A stretch of 64,000 nt of DNA from Aureimonas sp. AU12 (lineage in GTDB: Bacteria > Pseudomonadota > Alphaproteobacteria > Rhizobiales > Rhizobiaceae): positions 1 to 64,000 of the forward strand of contig NZ_BBWH01000002.1 of assembly GCF_001463705.1 (NCBI RefSeq), in the 5' to 3' direction. Positions 19,521-27,451 of this stretch are shown here, piece by piece; positions within the stretch are counted from its first letter, which is position 1, and each line of letters begins with the position of its first letter. The notes beneath the pieces are model-generated. The model made no database searches. It was not told where the DNA came from and worked only from the letters and a program-made list of their open reading frames with translations. The position numbers were made by a program, and so were the translations under genes.

Positions 19521-20816
19521 ATGTCCCAGCAGACTGATTCCATTCGCTCGCGCATCAAGCAGTTGAAGGCGCCGCGGAGCGACACGGCAACGGGCACGGC
19601 CGTGGAAGCGACCGTCAAGGAGATCCTCGCGGCCGTGCGCGACGAAGGAGACGCCGCGGTGCGGCGCTATTCGCTGGCCTTCGATAAGATCGAGCCGGAC
19701 GCCTTCGAGATCACCGCGGCCGAAAGGGCGGAAGCGGTCGCCGCTCTCGATCCGCAGACGCGTGCGGACACCGAGTTCGCGATCGCCAACGTGCGTGCCT
19801 TCGCCAAGGCGCAGCTTGCGACCATCCTGCCGCTCGAAATCGAGCTGCGGCCCGGCTTGCATCTCGGCCACCGCGTGATCCCGATCCGGCGCGTCGGCGC
19901 CTATGTGCCGGGCGGCCGCTATCCGCTGCTCTCGGCGCCGGTGATGACGATCGTGCCGGCCAAGGTCGCAGGCTGCGCCGAGGTCGTCGCGTGCCTGCCG
20001 CCGAACGCTCATCCGGCGATGATCGCCGGCTGCCATCTTTCCGGGGCCGATCGGATCTTCCGGGTCGGCGGCGCGCAGGCCATCGCCGCCATGGCCTTCG
20101 GCACGGCCACGATCCCCGCCGTCGACAAGATCGTCGGGCCGGGCAATGCCTATGTGAACGAGGCCAAGCGGCAGGTCTTCGGCCCCGTCGGCATCGACCA
20201 GCTCGCCGGCCCCAGCGAGATCTACGTGGTGGCGGACGAGACCGGCCATCCCGAGATCATCGCCACCGACCTCCTGGCGCAGGCCGAGCACGACATCCAC
20301 ACGCGTGTCGGCCTGATCACGACGCACCGCCCGCTGGCGGAAGCGGTGATCGCCGAGGTCGCGCGCCAGCTCGAAACGCTCTCGACGGCAGCGGTCGCCG
20401 GCATCGCCTGGGAGCGGCAGGGCGAGGTCACGGTGGTGGGGAGCGAGGCGGACATGATCGCCTATTCCGACCTCATCGCCGCCGAGCACCTGCAGGTGCA
20501 CACCCGCGCCCCCCGCGCTTTCGCGGAACGGCTGTCGAATTACGGCTCCCTCTTCATCGGACCGATGGCGAGCGTCGTCTATTCCGACAAGTGCTGCGGC
20601 ACCAACCACACGCTGCCGACGATGGGAGCGGGTCGCTACACCGGCGGGCTCTGGGTCGGCTCCTACGTCAAGATCGCGACGCATCAGTGGCTCGACGCCG
20701 CCGGCGTCGCCGCCGTCGGCCCCGCGGCCGAGCGCCAGAGCCGCAGCGAAGGTCTTGAGGGCCATCGCCGGGCCGCGGCACTGCGCATGGAACAGCCGGG
20801 TCTCTTCGGCAGCTGA
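19521..20816 (+). CDS. hisD: histidinol dehydrogenase family protein (HisD paralogue)
   Basis: The 431-residue product is a full-length member of the HisD family of NAD-dependent alcohol/aldehyde dehydrogenases. The zinc and catalytic residues of HisD are kept: Gln254, His257, Glu322, His323, Asp356 and His415. The CCGTNHTLPT segment differs from the AGPNHVLPT usual in biosynthetic HisD and is like the HpsN (sulfopropanediol dehydrogenase) branch. It has no his genes nearby but sits with an XRE-cupin regulator and a polyamine-type importer, so a catabolic role on another alcohol is more likely than histidine synthesis. The gene ends four bases from the convergent phospholyase gene. Confidence 0.85.
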   Translation: MSQQTDSIRSRIKQLKAPRSDTATGTAVEATVKEILAAVRDEGDAAVRRYSLAFDKIEPDAFEITAAERAEAVAALDPQTRADTEFAIANVRAFAKAQLATILPLEIELRPGLHLGHRVIPIRRVGAYVPGGRYPLLSAPVMTIVPAKVAGCAEVVACLPPNAHPAMIAGCHLSGADRIFRVGGAQAIAAMAFGTATIPAVDKIVGPGNAYVNEAKRQVFGPVGIDQLAGPSEIYVVADETGHPEIIATDLLAQAEHDIHTRVGLITTHRPLAEAVIAEVARQLETLSTAAVAGIAWERQGEVTVVGSEADMIAYSDLIAAEHLQVHTRAPRAFAERLSNYGSLFIGPMASVVYSDKCCGTNHTLPTMGAGRYTGGLWVGSYVKIATHQWLDAAGVAAVGPAAERQSRSEGLEGHRRAAALRMEQPGLFGS

Positions 20817-20820
20817 TGCG

Positions 20821-22107
20821 TCAGGCGGGGAGTTTCGCCAGCACCTCGTCGAGTCGTTCGAGGAAGTGGTCGGCATCCGTGGTGCTGAAGGGCAGCGGCG
20901 GTCGGATCTTCAGCCCCTGCCCTTGCGCTCCGCAGAGGCCGACGAGAACGCCCTCGCGGCGCAGGCCGTTGACGACGAGCGAGGCGAGCTTCGGCGCCGC
21001 CGTTCGCGATGGTCGATCGGATACCATCTCGATCCCGGCATAGAGCCCGGCGCCGCGAACGTCGCCGACGCTCTCATGCAGGCTTTTGAGACCCTCAAGG
21101 CCGGCGAGAAGATGCGCGCCCACCCGCCGCGCATTGCCGAGAAGCTCCTCGTCTCGTACGACATCGAGCACCGCGAGGCCGACCGCGGCGGACACGGGAT
21201 TGCCGCCGAACGTGTTGAAGTAGCGCGACCGGCGGCCGAACTCCTCCAGCAGTGCGGGCCGCGCGATCATCGCCGCGATCGGATGCCCGTCGCCCATCGG
21301 CTTGCCGAGCGTCACGAGGTCGGGCACCAGCGCATGGCGCTCGAAGCCCCACATATGCGAGCCCATACGGGCCAGCCCCGCCTGAACCTCGTCGGCGATG
21401 AAGAGGCCTCCGGCCCCGCGCACCGCCTGAACCGCGCCCGTCACGAAACCCGCCGGGTCTACGAACAGCCCGTCGCTGGCGAACACCGTGTCGAAGAGCA
21501 GCGCCGCCGGCTTGATCCCGGCCTCGGCCAGGCTGGCGATCGCCGCCTCGACATCGGCCTGGAACCGCGCGCCGATCTCGGCGGCCGGAACGCGATAGCT
21601 GTCCGGTGCCGGCACCGTGCGCACATGCCGGCCGACGCCGAGGCCGAGCGAAGGCGACATCTCCGCCAGCGCTGCCGTGACGCCATGATAGGCGTTGGCG
21701 GTGACGATGAAGCCTTCGTTGCCCGTCACCGTGCGCGCGACGCGCACCGCGAGATCGTTGGCCTCGCTGCCGGTGCAGGTGAACATGACCTGCGACAGCT
21801 CGGCGGGAAACAGCGCCAGCAGCCGTTCGGCATAGTCGAGCACCGTCTCGTGCAGATAGCGCGTGTGGGTGTTGAGGATCGCCGCCTGCCGGGCCAGCGC
21901 TTCCACCACGCGCGGATGGCAATGACCGACCGAGGGCACGTTGTTGTAGACGTCGAGAATGCGCCGCCCGTTGGCCTCCACCAGCCAGACGCCCTCGCCG
22001 CGAACCGGGTGCAGCGGCTCCTCGTAGAGGACACGGTAGGCGGGACCGAGAAGACGGGCGCGGCGCGCCAGAAGATCGGCGGCATCGGGCAGAGGCGCTA
22101 TGGTCAT
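20821..22107 (-). CDS. class III aminotransferase-fold phospholyase (PHYKPL/ETNPPL-like)
   Basis: This 428-residue PLP enzyme has the class III aminotransferase fold with PLP lysine Lys269 in GKPMGDGHP, TGSEANDLA near 115, and VGHCHPRVV near 50. These segments closely resemble the animal AGXT2L proteins, which are not aminotransferases but lyases acting on 5-phosphohydroxylysine (giving 2-aminoadipate semialdehyde, ammonia and phosphate) or phosphoethanolamine. It is preceded by a kinase gene with an ATGA overlap, so kinase plus phospholyase is the natural reading. The start at 22107 is fixed by that overlap. An ordinary omega-aminotransferase activity is the main alternative. Confidence 0.88.
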   Translation of the reverse strand: MTIAPLPDAADLLARRARLLGPAYRVLYEEPLHPVRGEGVWLVEANGRRILDVYNNVPSVGHCHPRVVEALARQAAILNTHTRYLHETVLDYAERLLALFPAELSQVMFTCTGSEANDLAVRVARTVTGNEGFIVTANAYHGVTAALAEMSPSLGLGVGRHVRTVPAPDSYRVPAAEIGARFQADVEAAIASLAEAGIKPAALLFDTVFASDGLFVDPAGFVTGAVQAVRGAGGLFIADEVQAGLARMGSHMWGFERHALVPDLVTLGKPMGDGHPIAAMIARPALLEEFGRRSRYFNTFGGNPVSAAVGLAVLDVVRDEELLGNARRVGAHLLAGLEGLKSLHESVGDVRGAGLYAGIEMVSDRPSRTAAPKLASLVVNGLRREGVLVGLCGAQGQGLKIRPPLPFSTTDADHFLERLDEVLAKLPA

Positions 22108-23249
22108 CGTGAACCCTCGGATCGCCACCGTGCCAGAACCGCGTCGCGCGCGGCTGCCGGCTTCATGGTCATGAACTTGTCGATCAAAGCCCAGGCGCCG
22201 CTCTGGCTGCGCAGGATGTAGTCGGCATTCTCGGGAAACAGCTGCACCCGCCACTGCGGAATCAGCACCCGCAGGCAAAGCCGCGCCATCGCGAGGTCGG
22301 TCAGATGGAACACCTCGGCTTCCGCGAGCGGCGTCACCGTCTCGAACCCTGCCATCACCTCGCAGAGATCGGCAATCGGATCTCCCGTGGCTTCCAACTG
22401 GTAGCTGGCCGCGACCGCGAGATCGCAGACCATTGGGGCGCGCACCATGTCGCCGAAATCCACGATAGCCGCGATCGCGTCGGGGTCGGCGGGATCGACG
22501 AAGACGTTGCTCCCCGAGAGGTCGTTGTGGATGATCTGCGGCCGCAGGTCACGCACCGCCGGTGCGACCTCACGGGCGAAACGCTCGGTGAACTCACCGA
22601 CGAAATCGCGCCGCGCGGGATCTACGATGCCCACCGCGAAGGGCGCGAGGTCGCCGAGCCGCATCAGGTCCCACAGAAGAACCCTGTCGGCTTGCGGGTC
22701 GCGGTAGGTTTCGAGCGCCTGTCCGAGCCGGGCCACCGAAGCGCCGAGCGCATAGCGCCGTCGCGCTGTGGGCACATGGTGAAGAGCCGGTTCGCCGGGA
22801 ACGAAGGAGACGACGACGCCGTGCTCGCGCTGCCCGTCGATGCCGTCGAACGTGAATTCGTGTGCCCCGCTGCACGTCGCGATCAGCGACGGTACCGCGA
22901 AGGGCAGCGCGGTGCGCTCCAGGTGCGTGAGCACACCGGACTGGAAGGCCCGCGTCGGCGCGTCGTCCGTGCGGTTGTAGATTTTCAGGACGGTCCTGAT
23001 TCCCTCGGCGTCCTCGACCAGAAAGTTTCGGTCGCGCTCGCCGGACAAGGGGTGGACGCTCGCCTCGATCCCGTAGTGCTGCGCCATCAGTTCGGCGGCG
23101 ACGGCGGCATCGACGTCCGGCGGAGCGGTGGAGAGAAGCCGAGCGGCTTGCCGCAATTCCTCAGTCGCAAAGTCCGGCGCCGCGGCGATCACGCGGCACA
23201 TGCCCGTGTCGCCCTCGCGCTCGCCGCCGACTTCCGACAGCGGGTTCAT
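22104..23249 (-). CDS. hydroxylysine-kinase-like phosphotransferase (APH family)
   Basis: This 381-residue protein has the aminoglycoside-phosphotransferase/choline-kinase fold, with the catalytic HNDLSGSN motif and the metal-binding IVDFGDM motif. Downstream segments (AGFETVTPL, FPENADYIL) resemble animal hydroxylysine kinase (HYKK/AGPHD1). It would phosphorylate the hydroxyl of 5-hydroxylysine or a similar amino alcohol with ATP or GTP. It overlaps the CoA-transferase gene before it and the phospholyase gene after it by four bases each, so the four genes form one operon. An antibiotic-resistance role is unlikely in this context. Confidence 0.85.
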   Translation of the reverse strand: MNPLSEVGGEREGDTGMCRVIAAAPDFATEELRQAARLLSTAPPDVDAAVAAELMAQHYGIEASVHPLSGERDRNFLVEDAEGIRTVLKIYNRTDDAPTRAFQSGVLTHLERTALPFAVPSLIATCSGAHEFTFDGIDGQREHGVVVSFVPGEPALHHVPTARRRYALGASVARLGQALETYRDPQADRVLLWDLMRLGDLAPFAVGIVDPARRDFVGEFTERFAREVAPAVRDLRPQIIHNDLSGSNVFVDPADPDAIAAIVDFGDMVRAPMVCDLAVAASYQLEATGDPIADLCEVMAGFETVTPLAEAEVFHLTDLAMARLCLRVLIPQWRVQLFPENADYILRSQSGAWALIDKFMTMKPAAARDAVLARWRSEGSR

Positions 23250-24430
23250 TGCGCCTGCGCCCGGCTCGGCCAGTCCGGCGAGCAGTTCAGCCGAGCTTCG
23301 ATGTCCGCGCCATGCTCGCCCAGACGCGGCGATGGTGCATCGAAATCGAGCGCCGCGTCCGACAGGGTGATCGGCGTCCGCACGCCGGGGATTCCGCCCG
23401 CTTCGATCCGCATCTCCCGGTGCAGGAACTGGGGCTCGGCGAAGACATCGGCGACCGAGTTGATCGGCCCGCCCGGCACGCCCGCCGTCTCCAGCGCGCT
23501 CAGGAGATCGTCGCGAAACCAGATCGACGTCTTCTCCTGCAGCCGTGCGGTCAGCGCCTCGCGGTTGGCGACACGCGCGGCATTCGTCGCGAAAGCCGGA
23601 GCGGCAGCAAGGTCGGCGAGGCCGAGGATCGACGTCAGCCGGGCAAACTGGCCGTCGTTGCCGCAGGCGACGATGACGTGCCCATCGGCCACGGGCAGCG
23701 TCTGATAGGGGGCGATGTTGGGGTGGGCATTGCCGAGCCGCCGCGGCGACGTGCCAGAGACCAGATAGTTCATCGCCTGATTGGCGAGAACGCCGGTCAT
23801 GCAGTCGAACAGTGCCATGTCGACATGCTGGCCGCGGCCGGTGGTCTCGCGCTGCCAGAGCGCGGCCTGGATCGCCACGACACCGTAGAGCCCGGTGAAG
23901 ATGTCGGCGAAGGCGACGCCCACCTTCTGCGGCTCGCCATCGGGATCGCCGGTCAGGTCCATGATCCCGCTCATGCCCTGGATCATGAAATCGTAGCCCG
24001 CCCGATGCGCGGACGGCCCGTCCTGCCCGAAGCCTGTGACGGAGCAGTAGACGAGACGCGGATTGATCGCCTTCAGGCTCTCGTAGTCGAGCCCATAGCG
24101 CTTCAAGCCGCCGACCTTGAAGTTCTCGACGAGAACGTCGGCGGTCGCGGCGAGCCTCAGCACGAGGTCGCGCCCGTCCTGGCTCGCAAAATCCGCGGTG
24201 ATCGATCGCTTACCACGGTTGCAAGCGTGAAAGTACGCCGCCGATCGCTCGTCGCCCCGCTCCACGAAGGGCGGTCCCCATGTGCGGGTGTCGTCCCCTG
24301 CCGGGCTCTCGACCTTGATCACGTCGGCGCCGAGATCGGCCAGCGTCTGGCCCATCCAGGGGCCGGCGAGAATGCGGGCGAGTTCGACGACCTTGAGACC
24401 GCGCAGCGGCGGCGGGCCCTTCGCGTCCAT
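23246..24430 (-). CDS. CaiB/BaiF family CoA transferase, probably succinyl-CoA:glutarate type
   Basis: This 394-residue class III CoA transferase has the family opening GLKVVELARILAGPW, the VKVE-type segment VIKVESPAGDDTR, and the catalytic aspartate in VDMALFD (about 195-201). The gene starts two bases after gcdH ends. In Pseudomonas (GcdG) and in animals (SUGCT) such enzymes make glutaryl-CoA from glutarate, the substrate of GcdH, so the same role is inferred here. Other dicarboxylates are possible. Confidence 0.9.
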   Translation of the reverse strand: MDAKGPPPLRGLKVVELARILAGPWMGQTLADLGADVIKVESPAGDDTRTWGPPFVERGDERSAAYFHACNRGKRSITADFASQDGRDLVLRLAATADVLVENFKVGGLKRYGLDYESLKAINPRLVYCSVTGFGQDGPSAHRAGYDFMIQGMSGIMDLTGDPDGEPQKVGVAFADIFTGLYGVVAIQAALWQRETTGRGQHVDMALFDCMTGVLANQAMNYLVSGTSPRRLGNAHPNIAPYQTLPVADGHVIVACGNDGQFARLTSILGLADLAAAPAFATNAARVANREALTARLQEKTSIWFRDDLLSALETAGVPGGPINSVADVFAEPQFLHREMRIEAGGIPGVRTPITLSDAALDFDAPSPRLGEHGADIEARLNCSPDWPSRAQAQ

Positions 24431-24432
24431 GG

Positions 24433-25620
24433 TCAGAAGAACGCCTGCAGGCCGGTCTGCGCCCGGCCGAGGATCAAGGCGTGGACGTCGTGCGTGCCCT
24501 CGTAGGTGTTCACCGTCTCGAGGTTCTGCGCGTGGCGCATGACGTGATACTCGATCTGGATGCCGTTACCGCCGTGCATGTCGCGCGCCGCCCGCGCCAC
24601 GTCGAGCGCCTTCCCGCAGTTGTTGCGCTTGACGATCGAGATCATCTCCGGCGCCATCCGTCCCTCGTCCATCAGGCGGCCGACCCGCAGGCTGGCTTGA
24701 AGGCCCAGTGCGATCTCTGTCTGCATGTCGGCGAGCTTCTTCTGAAACAGCTGCGTCTGCGCCAGCGGACGGCCGAACTGCTTGCGATCGAGCCCGTACT
24801 GCCGGGCGCGGTGCCAGCAGTCCTCGGCAGCCCCCAGCACGCCCCAGGAAATGCCGTAGCGTGCGCGATTGAGGCAGCCGAACGGCCCTTTAAGGCCGGA
24901 TACGCTTGGCAGCAGCGCGTCCTCGCCGACCTCGACATCCTCCATGACGATCTCGCCGGTGATCGACGCCCGCAACGAGAGCTTGCCGCCGATCTTCGGC
25001 GCCGAAAGTCCCTTCATGCCCTTCTCGAGCACGAAGCCGCGGATCTCGCCGCCATGCGCGGCGGACTTCGCCCAGACGACGAAGACGTCGGCGATCGGCG
25101 CGTTGGAAATCCACGTCTTGGCGCCGTTCAGGCGATAGCCGCCCTCGATCTTCTCGGCGCGTGTCGTCATGCCGCCGGGATCGGATCCGGCATCGGGCTC
25201 GGTCAGGCCGAAGCAGCCGACCAGTTCGCCCGAGACGAGGCCCGGCAGATACTTTTGGCGCTGCGCGTCCGAGCCGTAGGTAAAAATCGGATAGATCACG
25301 AGTGAGGACTGCACCGACATCATCGAGCGGTAGCCGGAATCGATCCGCTCGATCTCGCGCGCCACGAGGCCGTAGGCGACATAGCTCGCGCCCGCCGCGC
25401 CATACTCTTCCGGGAGCGTCAGTCCGAGCAGGCCCGCCTGCCCCATGAGCCGGAACAGGTCGGGATCGGTGCGCTCGTCGAGATAGGCATCGTTGACGCG
25501 CGGCAGCAGTTCGGTCGCGGCGAACGCCGCAGCAGAGTCGCGGATCATCCGCTCGTCTTCGCTCAGCTGGTCTTCGAGAAGGAACGGGTCGCTCCAGTCG
25601 AAGGCGGTTCGCTCGGCCAT
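24433..25620 (-). CDS. gcdH: glutaryl-CoA dehydrogenase
   Basis: This 395-residue flavoprotein oxidises and decarboxylates glutaryl-CoA to crotonyl-CoA in lysine, tryptophan and glutarate breakdown. It has the GCDH-specific [12 protein letters not shown] segment, [20 protein letters not shown], and the catalytic base Glu374 in [17 protein letters not shown], all very close to animal GCDH. The ATG at 25620 follows GAGGAG; upstream in-frame codons are not conserved-looking. It is the first gene of the four-gene operon and is divergent from a LysR regulator. Confidence 0.97.
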   Translation of the reverse strand: MAERTAFDWSDPFLLEDQLSEDERMIRDSAAAFAATELLPRVNDAYLDERTDPDLFRLMGQAGLLGLTLPEEYGAAGASYVAYGLVAREIERIDSGYRSMMSVQSSLVIYPIFTYGSDAQRQKYLPGLVSGELVGCFGLTEPDAGSDPGGMTTRAEKIEGGYRLNGAKTWISNAPIADVFVVWAKSAAHGGEIRGFVLEKGMKGLSAPKIGGKLSLRASITGEIVMEDVEVGEDALLPSVSGLKGPFGCLNRARYGISWGVLGAAEDCWHRARQYGLDRKQFGRPLAQTQLFQKKLADMQTEIALGLQASLRVGRLMDEGRMAPEMISIVKRNNCGKALDVARAARDMHGGNGIQIEYHVMRHAQNLETVNTYEGTHDVHALILGRAQTGLQAFF

Positions 25621-25715
25621 GGGTCGCTCCTCGTCGCGGGTCTCGTCCGTTGTGCCGCTCACGGCAGATGTCGGCAAGCAACGTTTACGCTGCGATCCAT
25701 TCCCTTTAGGACTGG

Positions 25716-26645
25716 ATGATGCCGCTGACGCCGCGAAAGCTCCTGCCCTCCTCCAGCGCCCTCGCGGCCTTCGACGCGGTGGCGCGCCACCGGAGTTTCT
25801 CGCTCGCGGCAGGCGAACTCTCCCTGACCCAAAGTGCCGTCAGCCGGCAGGTCGCGGCGTTGGAAGACCAGCTCGGCGTGGCATTGTTCGAGCGCACCAG
25901 CCGCTCCGTCGCGTTGACGGACGCCGGCCGCGCCTACGCGGGCGCTGTCGAGCCGGCGCTCGGTCGAATCCGGCAGGCGACGCTGCAACTCCTGACGCAA
26001 CGGCCCGCCAACGTCCTGAACCTCGCGATCCCACCGACCTTCGGCACGCGCTGGCTGATGCCCCGCATTCCCGGTTTCGTCGCCGCCCATCCGACGATCA
26101 CGCTCAACTTCGCGACACGCATCGGTCAGTTCGATTTCGCCAGGGACGGTCTCGATGCCGCGATCCATATCGGACGGCCGGAATGGCCGGGCGCGGAGTG
26201 CCGCTTCCTCATGGGCGAGACGGTCGCCCCGGTCTGCAGCCCCGATTTCCTCGCGCGTCACCGGATATCGAAGGCCGCTGACCTCGTCGGTCTGCCGCTG
26301 TTCCACATGGCGTCGCGGCCCGGCGCCTGGGGGCAATGGTTCGAAGGCGCCGGTCTCGCGGCGGCTGCGGACGGCGGCATGCGCTTCGAGCAGTTCGCGC
26401 TGGTCGCGCAGGCCTGTATCGGCGGCCTCGGCGTCGCTCTGATGCCGCTCTTCCTCATTCGCGCCGAACTCGACAGCGGGCAGCTCGTTCTTGCCGACCC
26501 CCGGGAGGTCGACAGCCCCAGCGCCTACTATCTCGTGGCACCTTCGTTCGCGCAGGCCGGCCCCGCGCTCACCGCGTTCAGCGACTGGATCAGCCGCGAA
26601 GTCGAGGTCGACCGAGCTGGAACCGAAGCCCCAACGCAAGCGTGA
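25716..26645 (+). CDS. LysR family transcriptional regulator (GcvA/GcdR-like)
   Basis: The 309-residue product has an N-terminal winged helix-turn-helix ([20 protein letters not shown], about 27-46) and a LysR substrate-binding domain. It is divergent from gcdH across a 95-bp gap that contains the short dyad TGCCG/CGGCA at 25653-25666, a possible operator. GcdR, a LysR protein, controls gcdH-gcdG in Pseudomonas, so activation of the adjacent operon by glutarate or a related compound is inferred. ATGATG gives two equivalent starts. Confidence 0.92.
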   Translation: MMPLTPRKLLPSSSALAAFDAVARHRSFSLAAGELSLTQSAVSRQVAALEDQLGVALFERTSRSVALTDAGRAYAGAVEPALGRIRQATLQLLTQRPANVLNLAIPPTFGTRWLMPRIPGFVAAHPTITLNFATRIGQFDFARDGLDAAIHIGRPEWPGAECRFLMGETVAPVCSPDFLARHRISKAADLVGLPLFHMASRPGAWGQWFEGAGLAAAADGGMRFEQFALVAQACIGGLGVALMPLFLIRAELDSGQLVLADPREVDSPSAYYLVAPSFAQAGPALTAFSDWISREVEVDRAGTEAPTQA

Positions 26646-26655
26646 CCACCAAACG

Positions 26656-26682
26656 AAAAAGCCCGCTCCTGAGAGCGGGCTT
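26656..26682 (-). terminator. intrinsic terminator between the LysR gene and the Mla-like operon
   Basis: A perfect 10-bp stem (26659-26668 with 26673-26682) closes a CTGA loop. Read leftward it is followed by UUUUU (26656-26660), so it ends the Mla-like operon 33 bases past its last stop. Read rightward it lies 10 bases past the LysR stop and may act in both directions. Confidence 0.85.
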
Positions 26683-26714
26683 CGATCGGCATGACTGACC
26701 GGGTCAAGACCCAA

Positions 26715-27311
26715 TCAGAGAAGGCGGAGTGTCCAGGCGACGATTTCGTCGGCGACCTGACCATAGGCCGTGTCGAGCGCCGCGACATAGGCGGGGTTGC
26801 CAGCCGACGCCACCGGAACCACGGCACGAAAGATGCGCGTGCTGCGCACGACGCCGGTCTTGTCGTTCAGCGCTTTGACGGAAATCTCGACCACGGCGTT
26901 CGCGCCCGGCTCCAGCGCGATCTCGAAGCGGCGGAGCTCCATGACGATCTGGTAGTCGATCGCCAGACCCTGTCCGGGAACCCCGACCGCGCCGACGCGC
27001 CCGGTGTTCTGGAAGGCCTGCAGCGTGCGCAGCTGGATCAGCCGCGGCAGGCGGTCGCTCCACTGGCTGGCGGCCAGCGTCTCGATCGTCTGCGGCGTCG
27101 GCTTGATGACGATCTGCTGGCTGTCGAGAGCCTTCGTTGCCGTCGGCTCGGGGATCAGGATCTGCGCGCGGGTCGCCGCCGCGCGCTGCGTCGCAGGCGG
27201 CGGGGCCGACAGTTCGAACGTCGCCGGCGGCTCCTTCAGCGAAGCGCACGCGCTCAATGCCATGGCCAGACCCGCGATCGCGGTCATTCTCGTTGCAGCG
27301 GTAATCGCCAT
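26715..27311 (-). CDS. ABC-type transport auxiliary lipoprotein (PqiC/DUF330-like)
   Basis: This 198-residue protein has a lipoprotein signal peptide ending in LSAC (about residues 19-22), so it should be anchored in a membrane, probably the outer one. The rest matches the ABC-type transport auxiliary lipoprotein (PqiC-like) pattern, with a central SQWSDRLPRLIQ segment. It follows the MCE gene by 140 bp in a lipid-transport operon and likely receives lipid or anchors the MCE tube at the outer membrane. Confidence 0.88.
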   Translation of the reverse strand: MAITAATRMTAIAGLAMALSACASLKEPPATFELSAPPPATQRAAATRAQILIPEPTATKALDSQQIVIKPTPQTIETLAASQWSDRLPRLIQLRTLQAFQNTGRVGAVGVPGQGLAIDYQIVMELRRFEIALEPGANAVVEISVKALNDKTGVVRSTRIFRAVVPVASAGNPAYVAALDTAYGQVADEIVAWTLRLL

Positions 27312-27451
27312 GATGTCCTCGACTCGAAACTGGACCTGCCACCGATCCCGGTCGGCGGCTGGGAAATCAATAGGCCGACGCGCGTTCGCCGTCGGTTCGG
27401 CCGCCCGGCTGATGCCGAACGGCCTTTCGTCCCTTGCCGGCGCTCCGGCGA

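Noticed and set aside
22104-23249. Aminoglycoside resistance kinase
   Set aside because: The fold is shared, but the sequence segments and operon with a phospholyase and glutaryl-CoA genes point to amino-acid catabolism.
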